The notes: generated by a model from the letters alone, not told the origin. Counted from the first letter of the stretch, positions 1-6,013 are shown. The stretch is 8,563 nt of DNA from CAYVMN01 sp964452575 (GCA_964452575.1 CAYVMN010000188.1:1-8563), one strand, 5' to 3'. Made by a program: numbers and translations.

Positions 1-23
1 CCGTTATTAAAGAGATATGGACT

Positions 24-965
24 ATGGATTACCCGATTACCCGAAGAGAGTCTATTAAGAAGCTTTTTCGCATATCCAGTGGATTTGTCATTACCGGGGC
101 AATGGGATCTAGCCTTCAGATGCCCTTTTCCGCCTGGGCCAGCCCTGAAAAGACCGGCTTTCTGGTTGAAGGGAAGGCCCAGACAAGAGGATACTCCGTT
201 AAGGAGTTCACAAAAAAGGTATTTGAGGCCGCGGGTGGTATTGAGAAATTCATCTCAAGAGGCGATGTTGTGGTAGTCAAACCCAATATCTCATGGGCCA
301 GGCCCCCGGGGCTGGCAGCCACTACCAACCCGGAGGTATTGGAGGCGGTTGTTGAGCTCTGCCAGGGCGCAAGGGCCAAGAAGGTCAGGATAGCCGACAA
401 TACCATCCAGGATGCCCGGCGCTGTTTTGCAATTACAGGGGCGGGGATGGTGGCAAAAAAGACAGGAGCCGATCTGGTCTTTCCCAGGTCTTCACTCATG
501 CGGGACATGAAGATAAGAGGCCATCGCCTGGACATATGGCCGGTCTTTATCCCCCTCAAGGAGGCGGACAAGGTAATCAACCTGCCGGTTGCCAAGGTCC
601 ATAACCTGAGCAATCTGACCCTTGGGATGAAGAACTGGATAGGGGCTGTGGGGGGAAGAAGGAATGCCCTTCACCAGGATATCCACCAGACAACCGTGGA
701 TCTGGCACACTTTTTCAAACCGACGATTACCCTGATAGATGCAACCCGGATCATGGTGAGGAACGGTCCTTCGGGCGGGAGCAAGTCGGACGTTGAAACC
801 AGGAACTGCCTAATATTGAGCAATGATCCGATTGCTGCAGACGCAAAGGCAACAGGGCTCTTCGGCCTTCGGCCCGAAGACATGGGATTTATTTGCCTGG
901 GACAGGAACGAGGCCTGGGCACCTATGACCTAACAAAACTGGATCAGAAGAAGGTGACCCTGTGA
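24..965 (+). CDS. DUF362 domain protein with twin-arginine signal
   Basis: The 313-residue product matches the DUF362 family. Family-like blocks are VVVKPNIS (about 83-90), TNPEVLEAVVELC (101-113), the core NLPVAKVHNLSNLTLGMKNW (186-205), and SNDPIAADAKATGLFGL (266-282). The biochemical role of the family is poorly defined; some members carry a C-terminal ferredoxin domain, and this one has none. The N-terminus resembles a Tat signal: TRRESIKK with the Arg pair at 7-8, a hydrophobic stretch at about 17-35, and an AWA site ending at residue 39, so a folded, possibly cofactor-bearing periplasmic protein is predicted. The stop overlaps the start of the polyferredoxin gene, suggesting the two proteins work together. 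The ATG at 24 is chosen because it puts the Tat motif close to the N-terminus. The frame stays open back to the window edge and there is no clear ribosome site, so a slightly earlier start cannot be excluded. Confidence 0.85.
   Translation: MDYPITRRESIKKLFRISSGFVITGAMGSSLQMPFSAWASPEKTGFLVEGKAQTRGYSVKEFTKKVFEAAGGIEKFISRGDVVVVKPNISWARPPGLAATTNPEVLEAVVELCQGARAKKVRIADNTIQDARRCFAITGAGMVAKKTGADLVFPRSSLMRDMKIRGHRLDIWPVFIPLKEADKVINLPVAKVHNLSNLTLGMKNWIGAVGGRRNALHQDIHQTTVDLAHFFKPTITLIDATRIMVRNGPSGGSKSDVETRNCLILSNDPIAADAKATGLFGLRPEDMGFICLGQERGLGTYDLTKLDQKKVTL
951..956 (+). promoter_or_regulatory. Ribosome binding site of the polyferredoxin gene
   Basis: AAGGTG lies 5 nt before the GTG at 962 and inside the last codons of the DUF362 gene. 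It supports the GTG start, which overlaps the upstream TGA as GTGA, and it points to translational coupling of the pair. Confidence 0.6.
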
Positions 966-2590
966 AGACACGGCACCTGATATGGACGAGGAGAACGTGT
1001 CAGGCCGTCTTTCTGGTGCTCTTCCTCCTTCTCTTGATCGTATCCCGCCTCCCTCAGGATGTCCAGCTAGACTATTCCATGGACTTCACCGCTGAAAAGG
1101 ATATCAGGCTGGGGTACCCTGTAACCCTTTTCTTTCAACTCGATCCCCTCATATGGATTACCTCTCTAATCTCAGGGCATGTCTGGATCAAAGACTTTCT
1201 TTGGGCAGCGGGGATCATCTTCCTGACCCTGTTCCTCGGCAGGTTTTTCTGTGGCTTCATATGCCCTTTCGGTACCCTTCACCATATGGTCAGCACCTTA
1301 AGACCCGCACTCAAGGGGAGTCGCCAGGTTGAGGCCAACCAGAGGACTCCGGCACACAGGGTCAAGTACTTTCTACTCATTGCATTTTTGATTGCTGCCA
1401 TCCTGGGAGTTAACCTCGCCGGATTATTGGATCCCATTTCCTTTCTATTCCGATCCTTGGCACTGGCCATCTTTCCAGGTGTCGGCATCGGCATCAAGGA
1501 GATCTTCGATCTTATGGCCCAAAGTGACACCAAGATACTGAACCTCCTCAGCTATGGGGCCGAGGTCCTGGTCTCACCCATATTCGGGTATGGCTATAAG
1601 GCCTTTGAGACAGGATGGTTCATAGGCGGGCTCTTTTTGCTGGTCCTTTTTCTTAACCGGATCAAGCCGCGGTTCTGGTGCCGGGTACTATGCCCTCTGG
1701 GGGCACTCTTGGGCCTATTCTCCAGGTTCAGCATCCTGAGACTGGAAAAAGACAGTGAAAGATGTACGGATTGTAAATTATGCAGCAAGGGCTGCCAGGG
1801 GGCGGCCTCCCCTCAGCCCGGCAAAGAGTGGGAGAACTCTGAATGCCTCCTCTGTTTTAACTGCTTTGATTCCTGCCCCGAGAATGCCCTCGCCTTTAGG
1901 TTCAGGTGGTCGCCCGGACTAAACAGGGTCCCTGACATGGGCCGTCGCGCAGTACTGGGGGGAGTGGTTGCCGGTGTCTCACTCCCCCTTTTCGGGAGGC
2001 TGGACGGCCAGATACACCACGTGTCAGATCCCCTTTTGATAAGACCCCCGGGCTCTCTAGAGGAAAAGGACTTTCTGGCACTCTGTCAACGCTGCGGGCT
2101 CTGTATGAAGGCGTGCCCCACCAATGTGATCAACCCCACACTTTCAGAGGCAGGTATGGCCGGCTTCTGGACACCCCATCTCATAATGACCCTCGGGTAT
2201 TGCGAGTACACCTGCACCCTGTGCGGGAGCGTCTGCCCGACAGGCGCTATAAAGAACATCTCGGGCAAAGACAAGATCGGACAACCCATCAGGATAGGAT
2301 CGGCCTATCTGGACAGGGGGCGGTGCCTCCCCTGGTCAGGGAATGCCCCGTGCATCGTGTGTGAAGAGCACTGTCCCACCTCGCCAAAGGCCATATATCT
2401 TAGAGACGATGAGGTCCCCGGGCCTGACGGAAAGATGCTTAGAGTGAAGCTGCCCCACGTGGACCTCAAGAAGTGCGTGGGATGCGGGATTTGCGAGTAC
2501 AGATGCCCTGTCAGGGGGAGACCCGCAATAATCGTAATCGCAGCCGGAGAGTCTCGGTCCCTCAGAAATCAGATCCTGCTCGGGGTGTGA
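962..2590 (+). CDS. NapH-NapG-like fused membrane polyferredoxin
   Basis: The 542-residue protein has two halves. The N-terminal half is NapH-like: robust hydrophobic segments at about 12-29, 79-100, 136-154 and 218-232, two CxxxCP motifs (C97/C101 and C240/C244), then two 4Fe-4S motifs (C268/271/274/278 and C295/298/301/305). The C-terminal half resembles NapG. It opens with MGRRAVLGG (Arg pair 328-329) and a hydrophobic run to about 344, then RPPG at 361-364, and four cluster motifs starting at C375, C414 (CxxxCxxCxxxC), C455 (long first spacing) and C505. NapG has the same order, including RPPG before the first cluster. Six 4Fe-4S clusters are therefore expected. In NapGH these subunits pass quinol electrons to a periplasmic reductase; here the partner is unknown but the coupled DUF362 protein is the obvious candidate. 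The predicted topology puts clusters 1-2 in the cytoplasm and 3-6 in the periplasm. There is no nap catalytic gene in the window, so no nap symbol is given. Confidence 0.88.
   Translation: MKTRHLIWTRRTCQAVFLVLFLLLLIVSRLPQDVQLDYSMDFTAEKDIRLGYPVTLFFQLDPLIWITSLISGHVWIKDFLWAAGIIFLTLFLGRFFCGFICPFGTLHHMVSTLRPALKGSRQVEANQRTPAHRVKYFLLIAFLIAAILGVNLAGLLDPISFLFRSLALAIFPGVGIGIKEIFDLMAQSDTKILNLLSYGAEVLVSPIFGYGYKAFETGWFIGGLFLLVLFLNRIKPRFWCRVLCPLGALLGLFSRFSILRLEKDSERCTDCKLCSKGCQGAASPQPGKEWENSECLLCFNCFDSCPENALAFRFRWSPGLNRVPDMGRRAVLGGVVAGVSLPLFGRLDGQIHHVSDPLLIRPPGSLEEKDFLALCQRCGLCMKACPTNVINPTLSEAGMAGFWTPHLIMTLGYCEYTCTLCGSVCPTGAIKNISGKDKIGQPIRIGSAYLDRGRCLPWSGNAPCIVCEEHCPTSPKAIYLRDDEVPGPDGKMLRVKLPHVDLKKCVGCGICEYRCPVRGRPAIIVIAAGESRSLRNQILLGV
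1937..1993 (+). other. Internal twin-arginine (Tat-like) segment
   Basis: These codons encode residues 326-344 of the polyferredoxin: MGRRAVLGGVVAGVSLPLF. A paired Arg followed by a modestly hydrophobic stretch is what Tat signals look like, and it lies where the NapG signal peptide would be if napG were fused to the end of napH. With four preceding transmembrane segments the chain is back on the cytoplasmic side here, as a Tat-dependent final segment requires. There is no AxA cleavage site close by, so it probably stays as an anchor. Confidence 0.65.
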
Positions 2591-2677
2591 ACAAGACGAG
2601 CAGAGAAAGCAGATTTGACGACAAGAACCTGCGTAGAAAGAAAACGGCGGGCCAAGATCTAAAATCCAAAATGGTGT

Positions 2678-2685
2678 GGGAGGTG
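2678..2685 (+). promoter_or_regulatory. Ribosome binding site of gpmA
   Basis: GGGAGGTG ends 3 nt before the ATG at 2689 and fixes that start. The remainder of the 98-nt gap after the polyferredoxin stop (2591-2688) contains no recognisable gene. A TTGACG at 2615-2620 has no usable -10 partner at normal spacing. Confidence 0.75.
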
Positions 2686-2688
2686 TAA

Positions 2689-3435
2689 ATGCACAAGCTA
2701 GTCCTGCTCCGGCACGGGGAAAGCACATGGAACAAAGAAAATCGCTTTACCGGATGGACCGATGTTGACCTATCCGAAAAGGGTATCGAAGAGGCCCATA
2801 AGGCGGGAAAGGTCCTGAAAGAGGAAGGCTATATCTTCGATGTGGCGTTTACCTCGGTGCTCAAACGCGCCATTCGCACCCTCTGGATCACCCTTGACGA
2901 GATGGACCTCATGTGGATACCGGTCTATCGCAGCTGGCGGCTGAACGAACGCCACTATGGTGCCCTTCAAGGCCTCAACAAGGCCGAGACTGCCCAGAGG
3001 CACGGTGAGGAACAGGTCCTTATCTGGCGACGTTCCTATGATGTGCGGCCGCCAGCCCTTGAAAAAGATGATGACCGTTATCCCGGAAAAGACCCACGTT
3101 ATAAGGATTTGCCCCCAGCGGAACTCCCTTTAACCGAATGCCTCAAGGACACGGTAAAACGTTTTCTCCCATACTGGAAAGAAACGATCGAGCCCACAGT
3201 CAGATCAGGTAAACGCATCATCATCTCTGCACATGGCAACAGCCTGCGTGCCCTCGTGAAGTATCTCGATAATATCTCAGAAGAAAAAATCGTAAAGCTC
3301 AACATCCCGACCGGGATTCCGCTCATATACGAACTTGATGAAGATATGCAGCCCATAGAACATTACTACCTTGGAGATGCCGAGGGCGTCGAAAAGGCGA
3401 CACAGGCGGTTGCCAACCAGGGTAAGGTTCTATAA
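2689..3435 (+). CDS. gpmA: 2,3-bisphosphoglycerate-dependent phosphoglycerate mutase
   Basis: This cytoplasmic glycolytic and gluconeogenic enzyme interconverts 3-phosphoglycerate and 2-phosphoglycerate through a phosphohistidine intermediate. The 248-residue length agrees with the roughly 250 residues of bacterial GpmA. The histidine phosphatase signature LVLLRHGESTWN gives catalytic R8-H9, followed by the GpmA-typical ENRFTGWTDVDLSEKG block. R60 lies in TSVLKRAIRT, and the acid-base Glu is E87 in RLNERHYGALQGLNK. The second catalytic His is H182 in ISAHGNSLRAL. All key residues are intact, and the long insert with YPGKDPRY separates it from small phosphatases of the same superfamily. It has its own strong ribosome site, and no functional link with the redox pair upstream is evident. 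Confidence 0.96.
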   Translation: MHKLVLLRHGESTWNKENRFTGWTDVDLSEKGIEEAHKAGKVLKEEGYIFDVAFTSVLKRAIRTLWITLDEMDLMWIPVYRSWRLNERHYGALQGLNKAETAQRHGEEQVLIWRRSYDVRPPALEKDDDRYPGKDPRYKDLPPAELPLTECLKDTVKRFLPYWKETIEPTVRSGKRIIISAHGNSLRALVKYLDNISEEKIVKLNIPTGIPLIYELDEDMQPIEHYYLGDAEGVEKATQAVANQGKVL

Positions 3436-3467
3436 CGCCCTTAGAGACTATAATTCCCATAGAGGAA

Positions 3468-3989
3468 ATGACAGGCAAGATTTTTGAAATAGTTGCCCTC
3501 CTCATGGTTCTTGTCTCTTTGACAATTGGCCTTCCGGCCTGTGCGGTCAAGGCCCCTCCCTTGGCAGTTCCTGGTTATGTCCGGCCTTATGACATTGCCC
3601 GTACCGCCCGCTCGCAGATTGCCAGGCCATATCACCTGGGAGGATCATCCCCGGAGAGCGGATTTGATTGTTCAGGTCTCGTATTCTGGACCTATTCCCA
3701 GCATGGGATTAACCTGCCCAGAACCACCGGGGAGCAGATTGAGATTGGGGTGAAGGTGGGAAGGCACGAGCTCCAACCCGGGGACCTGGTATTTTTCAAG
3801 GTAAATGGTAAAGGCTTCTTTTCCCTTTTCGCGAAATCGAGTCTGCACGTAGGTCTGTATACGAGTGATGGGAAGTTTGTTCACGCCCCGAGCTCGGGCA
3901 AATCTGTCAGGGAAGATCATATTTCAAATGCATACTGGAATGACTGCTACCTTACGGCGAGACGGATCCTCGGTCCGTTACCAAGATAG
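3468..3989 (+). CDS. NlpC/P60 family lipoprotein, putative cell-wall endopeptidase
   Basis: The 173-residue protein carries a lipoprotein signal with a hydrophobic run at about 7-22 and a lipobox LPAC ending in C25, so it should be an acylated envelope protein. The rest is a single NlpC/P60 domain. The nucleophile is C68 in SGFDCSGLVFWTY, the first His is H127 in SSLHVGLY, and H139 in KFVHAP is the likely third member. PRTTGEQ and LQPGDLVFF are further family blocks. The family cleaves peptide stems of murein (D-Glu to diamino acid or cross-link bonds), and the size and layout resemble MepS/Spr. The ATG at 3468 is chosen because the next in-frame ATG would leave a signal with only 12 residues and no positive charge. 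AGAGGA sits almost against the ATG, which is unusually tight. The gene begins 32 nt after gpmA, so readthrough transcription is likely. Confidence 0.9.
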   Translation: MTGKIFEIVALLMVLVSLTIGLPACAVKAPPLAVPGYVRPYDIARTARSQIARPYHLGGSSPESGFDCSGLVFWTYSQHGINLPRTTGEQIEIGVKVGRHELQPGDLVFFKVNGKGFFSLFAKSSLHVGLYTSDGKFVHAPSSGKSVREDHISNAYWNDCYLTARRILGPLPR

Positions 3990-4139
3990 GGCCAGAATAT
4001 CCGCCCCTCAAGGTCCTGCTTTGGCCATTCGGGCCTTCGGGACCATTCACTCCCTTTGCAAAACTCCTCCCCGAGACCGAGACACCCTGCAATGCCTGGT
4101 CGCTTCAGATAACTAAGGCCCAAAAAACCGACTTCCAAA

Positions 4140-4169
4140 TTGACATGATAATTCTGGGTAAGGTATGCT
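4140..4169 (+). promoter_or_regulatory. Candidate sigma70-type promoter for the sulfotransferase gene
   Basis: A perfect TTGACA (4140-4145) is followed after 18 nt by TATGCT (4164-4169), which matches the -10 consensus at four of six positions. Transcription would begin near 4176 and give a leader of roughly 90 nt. A GATAAT at 4147-4152 could be a competing -10 but lacks a good -35. Confidence 0.4.
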
Positions 4170-4206
4170 TATTGCATTTGCCAACATAGTCGAAGCCCGA
4201 AGAAAT

Positions 4207-4252
4207 TAAGGTGGGCCAATTGGATAGTGGGACGCCCTTAACGCCCCCCTTA
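4207..4252 (+). repeat. Inverted repeat in the sulfotransferase leader
   Basis: TAAGGTGGGC (4207-4216) can pair with GCCCCCCTTA (4243-4252) at nine of ten positions, around a 26-nt loop. The left arm can instead pair with an inner copy: TTAAGG (4206-4211) with CCTTAA (4236-4241). The two structures exclude one another. There is no T run after it, so a simple terminator is unlikely. It ends 11 nt before the first candidate start codon. Confidence 0.45.
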
Positions 4253-4263
4253 GATTACACAGA

Positions 4264-5037
4264 ATGGGACGTGATGACGGCATCCGTATGAAAAGCATTT
4301 TGAAAAGATCACTGGCCGGTATGAAGGCCCGGGCAAGAGCCACGCCGCTTTATTCGCTGTACAGACAATATGCAGATCCCCCACAAATGGTACTGATTTC
4401 ACTGCCGGAGCAACAGGCCATTTATTTTTCCATACCCAAGGTGGCCAGCCGCAGCATGCTGAGACTCTGCGCCATATTACTGAAAATGGACCTGCCCGAA
4501 GAGGGCCAGCTCTTTGACGACAGAGATTTTTCCTGGCTGAAAGTAAAGAATTTAAAAAAGCCGCCATATAAGAATTTCTGGAAATTCTGCATTGTCAGAA
4601 ATCCATTGAGCAGGCTTGTCTCATGTTATTTAAACAAGATTCACCCGGACCCTACGTTAACCACGCCGTACCTGGAAAAAGGCGTTTATGTGGGATTTTC
4701 AAAATACGGTTGTTTCAAAGGCGGCATGTCGTTTGATTCGTTTGCCCGCGCAGTTTCAGGCATTCCGGATCAATATGCGGATAAACATTTTAAATCACAA
4801 CATGCATTTGTTACGGATAAGAATGGCCACCTCTACACGGATTTTTGCGGCAAACTGGAAAGTATTCATACCGATTTCAAGATTATTCAGGAGAAGTTGA
4901 ATGCGGGGCATGTTGAAATGCCCCATGAAAACAAGGGGCCTGAAACCGATTATCTGTCGTATTACACCACTGATTTATTGAATGTCGTCATCAAACGATA
5001 TGAAAAAGATTTTGAGCTATTCAACTACCCTGTTTGA
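4264..5037 (+). CDS. Sulfotransferase family 2-type (PAPS-dependent) protein
   Basis: The 257-residue product looks like a Sulfotransfer_2 protein, the family that moves sulfate from PAPS to carbohydrate hydroxyls. The 5'-phosphosulfate loop is FSIPKVASRS (about 55-64, K59). The 3'-phosphate motif is IVRNPLSRLVSCYLNK (110-125) with R112 and S120. HFKSQHAF (175-182), GKLESIHTDF (196-205) and the ending YEKDFELFNY (246-255) also follow the family pattern. There is no signal peptide or transmembrane anchor, so it is probably cytoplasmic, unlike Golgi relatives; the acceptor is unknown. ATG 4264 gives the longest form; ATG 4288 (MKSILKRS) is equally possible because neither has a clear ribosome site. 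Sampled rows count about 43 percent GC, against over 60 percent in the pump genes. No sulfate activation or glycan gene lies nearby, which fits acquisition as a single gene. Confidence 0.82.
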   Translation: MGRDDGIRMKSILKRSLAGMKARARATPLYSLYRQYADPPQMVLISLPEQQAIYFSIPKVASRSMLRLCAILLKMDLPEEGQLFDDRDFSWLKVKNLKKPPYKNFWKFCIVRNPLSRLVSCYLNKIHPDPTLTTPYLEKGVYVGFSKYGCFKGGMSFDSFARAVSGIPDQYADKHFKSQHAFVTDKNGHLYTDFCGKLESIHTDFKIIQEKLNAGHVEMPHENKGPETDYLSYYTTDLLNVVIKRYEKDFELFNYPV

Positions 5038-5265
5038 TCTCCCAGGTTGCCTCTCTCCCAGTACGGTCCCAAACCGGAAGGGGCCTGCCCCCATACTGCC
5101 TATCCGTTCCTCTTTGCGGGATTTCTCCCAGTCTCTACAGTACTTCTCTACCCACCCTTTGTGACCACTCCCCAGCTGATCATCCGACCAAGCTCCGAGC
5201 AACCCCTGGTTTGGGTCTCGGCCACCCGATGCCTCTTAGTGTCTTTTCAGCGTTTCAGCTTCTTC

Positions 5266-5294
5266 TTGACAAGGCGCGACGGCCATTCTATATT
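5266..5294 (+). promoter_or_regulatory. Sigma70-type promoter of the tetR-adaptor-RND operon
   Basis: TTGACA (5266-5271) matches the -35 consensus fully, and TATATT (5289-5294) matches the -10 consensus at five of six bases. The spacer is the ideal 17 nt. The expected start near 5301 gives a leader of about 42 nt to the ATG at 5343. It is the best promoter in the window, and no other candidate was seen before the pump gene. Confidence 0.75.
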
Positions 5295-5310
5295 ATGACG
5301 TTCAATTCAT

Positions 5311-5324
5311 TTTTACCGGCAAAA
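5311..5324. promoter_or_regulatory. Candidate operator palindrome in the regulator leader
   Basis: TTTTACCGGCAAAA is a 14-bp palindrome with one mismatched pair, placed about 10-24 nt after the predicted transcription start. TetR-family proteins usually bind short palindromes of this kind near their own promoter. The assignment is from position and symmetry alone. Confidence 0.35.
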
Positions 5325-5333
5325 CTGAAACGC

Positions 5334-5338
5334 GGAGG
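5334..5338 (+). promoter_or_regulatory. Ribosome binding site fixing the TetR start
   Basis: GGAGG is 4 nt before the ATG at 5343. It selects this start over in-frame starts at 5034 and 5295, both of which lie upstream of the predicted transcription start. Confidence 0.75.
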
Positions 5339-5342
5339 CCTG

Positions 5343-5966
5343 ATGAAAAACGAAAAACTCCCAAGGCGGGAGAGAGAGAAGTTAAGGCAACGTCAAGAGA
5401 TGCTCACGGCCGCCCTAGATCTTTTCTCCCAGAAGGGATACCACAACGTATCCATGCATGAGATCGCCGAGGAGGCCGAATTCGCTATCGGAACACTCTA
5501 CAAGTTCTTCCAGAACAAGGAGGACCTGTACAAGGCCCTTGTTCTGGAGCAATGCGACAAGTTCCATGATGCCTTGGTGCGTTCATTTCAAAAATCGGAT
5601 GACGAAATTGAAAAACTGAGGAATTATGTCAGGACCAAAGGCGAACTGTTTCGCAGCAATCTCTCCTTCATTCGCCTCTATCTTGCCGAGAGTAGAGGGG
5701 CGAGCTTCAACATCAAGGCGGGCCTGGATGAGCAGGTCCGAAAAGGATATTACGATCTCCTGGAGAGACTTGGCTCGGTCTTTCAAACCGGAATCGAAAA
5801 CAGACGGTTCAAGCCCATTGCCACCCCTTATTACTTGGCCGTCGCTCTCGACAGCACCCTCAACGCCTTTCTCCTGCTCTGGCTCGATGCGCCCGAGCAC
5901 TATCCTTATCCGGATGACCCGGACTCCATCTTGGATCTATTTTTCAGAGGACTGCTTGCCCAGTGA
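5343..5966 (+). CDS. TetR/AcrR-family transcriptional regulator
   Basis: From ATG 5343 the protein is 207 residues, normal for the family; the frame extends upstream to 5034 but that part is not credible as protein. The DNA-binding domain covers about residues 14-62: helix 1 in RQEMLTAALDLFSQKGY, then VSMHEIAEEAEFAIGTLYKFFQNKEDLY, a classic TetR helix-turn-helix with the GTLYKFF recognition helix. Residues from about 70 form the ligand-binding and dimer domain, too variable to predict the inducer. Such proteins usually repress, and release DNA when bound by a small molecule, often a pump substrate. It is first in the operon, 59 nt before the adaptor start, so it probably controls its own promoter and with it the pump. 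The basic N-terminus (KLPRREREKLRQR) may add DNA contacts. Confidence 0.92.
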   Translation: MKNEKLPRREREKLRQRQEMLTAALDLFSQKGYHNVSMHEIAEEAEFAIGTLYKFFQNKEDLYKALVLEQCDKFHDALVRSFQKSDDEIEKLRNYVRTKGELFRSNLSFIRLYLAESRGASFNIKAGLDEQVRKGYYDLLERLGSVFQTGIENRRFKPIATPYYLAVALDSTLNAFLLLWLDAPEHYPYPDDPDSILDLFFRGLLAQ

Positions 5967-6013
5967 TTCCCTCGCACAAGGCTGCAAACCGAGTAAGGCC
6001 GCTGTCGACATTC

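Larger units (their letters stand above)
3990..4263 (+). other. Intergenic region before the sulfotransferase gene
   Basis: These 274 nt contain no convincing gene on either strand. Two small inverted repeats occur: GGTCC at 4012-4016 with GGACC at 4040-4044 around a GGCC/GGCC pair, not followed by a T run and so not a good intrinsic terminator; and a hairpin at 4207-4252 described separately. A candidate promoter lies at 4140-4169. Confidence 0.6.
5250..5333. repeat. Perfect 9-bp inverted repeat framing the promoter
   Basis: GCGTTTCAG at 5250-5258 is the exact reverse complement of CTGAAACGC at 5325-5333. The arms lie on either side of the promoter and the right arm directly abuts the ribosome site of the regulator. 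An extra TTTCAG at 5245-5250 makes a short direct repeat with the left arm. It could be a pair of regulator half-sites or, in readthrough RNA from upstream, a stem next to the ribosome site. Confidence 0.5.
5038..5342 (+). other. Intergenic region with the efflux operon promoter
   Basis: This 305-nt stretch separates the sulfotransferase from the regulator. The regulator frame is open through it, but the implied peptide is rich in Ser, Pro and Leu and resembles no domain, and the promoter lies inside it, so I treat it as non-coding. It is rich in C and T on the + strand and has three copies of TCTCCCAG (5038, 5054, 5124). Small G/C hairpins near 5063-5092 lack a T run, so no terminator is called. 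Confidence 0.6.

Noticed and set aside
2473..2688. Open frame of 71 codons spanning the polyferredoxin end and the gap before gpmA
   Set aside because: It is out of frame with the last cluster motif of the polyferredoxin, and its product is a basic sequence without any domain. The Shine-Dalgarno at its end belongs to gpmA.
2336..2728. Minus-strand open frame of 130 codons
   Set aside because: It lies antisense to the Cys-rich end of the polyferredoxin and the start of gpmA; its composition is explained as a shadow of those genes.
3449..3454. Perfect TATAAT just before the NlpC/P60 gene
   Set aside because: No -35-like hexamer lies 16-18 nt upstream (GGTTCT is the best placed), and transcription would begin only about 7 nt before the ATG. 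Readthrough from gpmA is simpler.
4012..4044. GGTCC/GGACC hairpin with inner GGCC/GGCC as a terminator after NlpC
   Set aside because: Stems are short with asymmetric inner loops and the 3' side is CATTCACTCCC, not a T run.
3947..4138. Minus-strand open frame of 63 codons opposite the NlpC end and the following gap
   Set aside because: It begins with TTG without a ribosome site, overlaps the confident NlpC gene, and its product resembles no family.
4145..4189. Fourteen-codon frame after TTGACA (start MIILGKV) as a leader peptide
   Set aside because: It has no ribosome site, would start inside the proposed promoter, and has no run of a regulatory amino acid codon.
5063..5092. CGGT/ACCG and GGGG/CCCC hairpins after the sulfotransferase as a terminator
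   Set aside because: Both stems are four pairs long and no T run follows.
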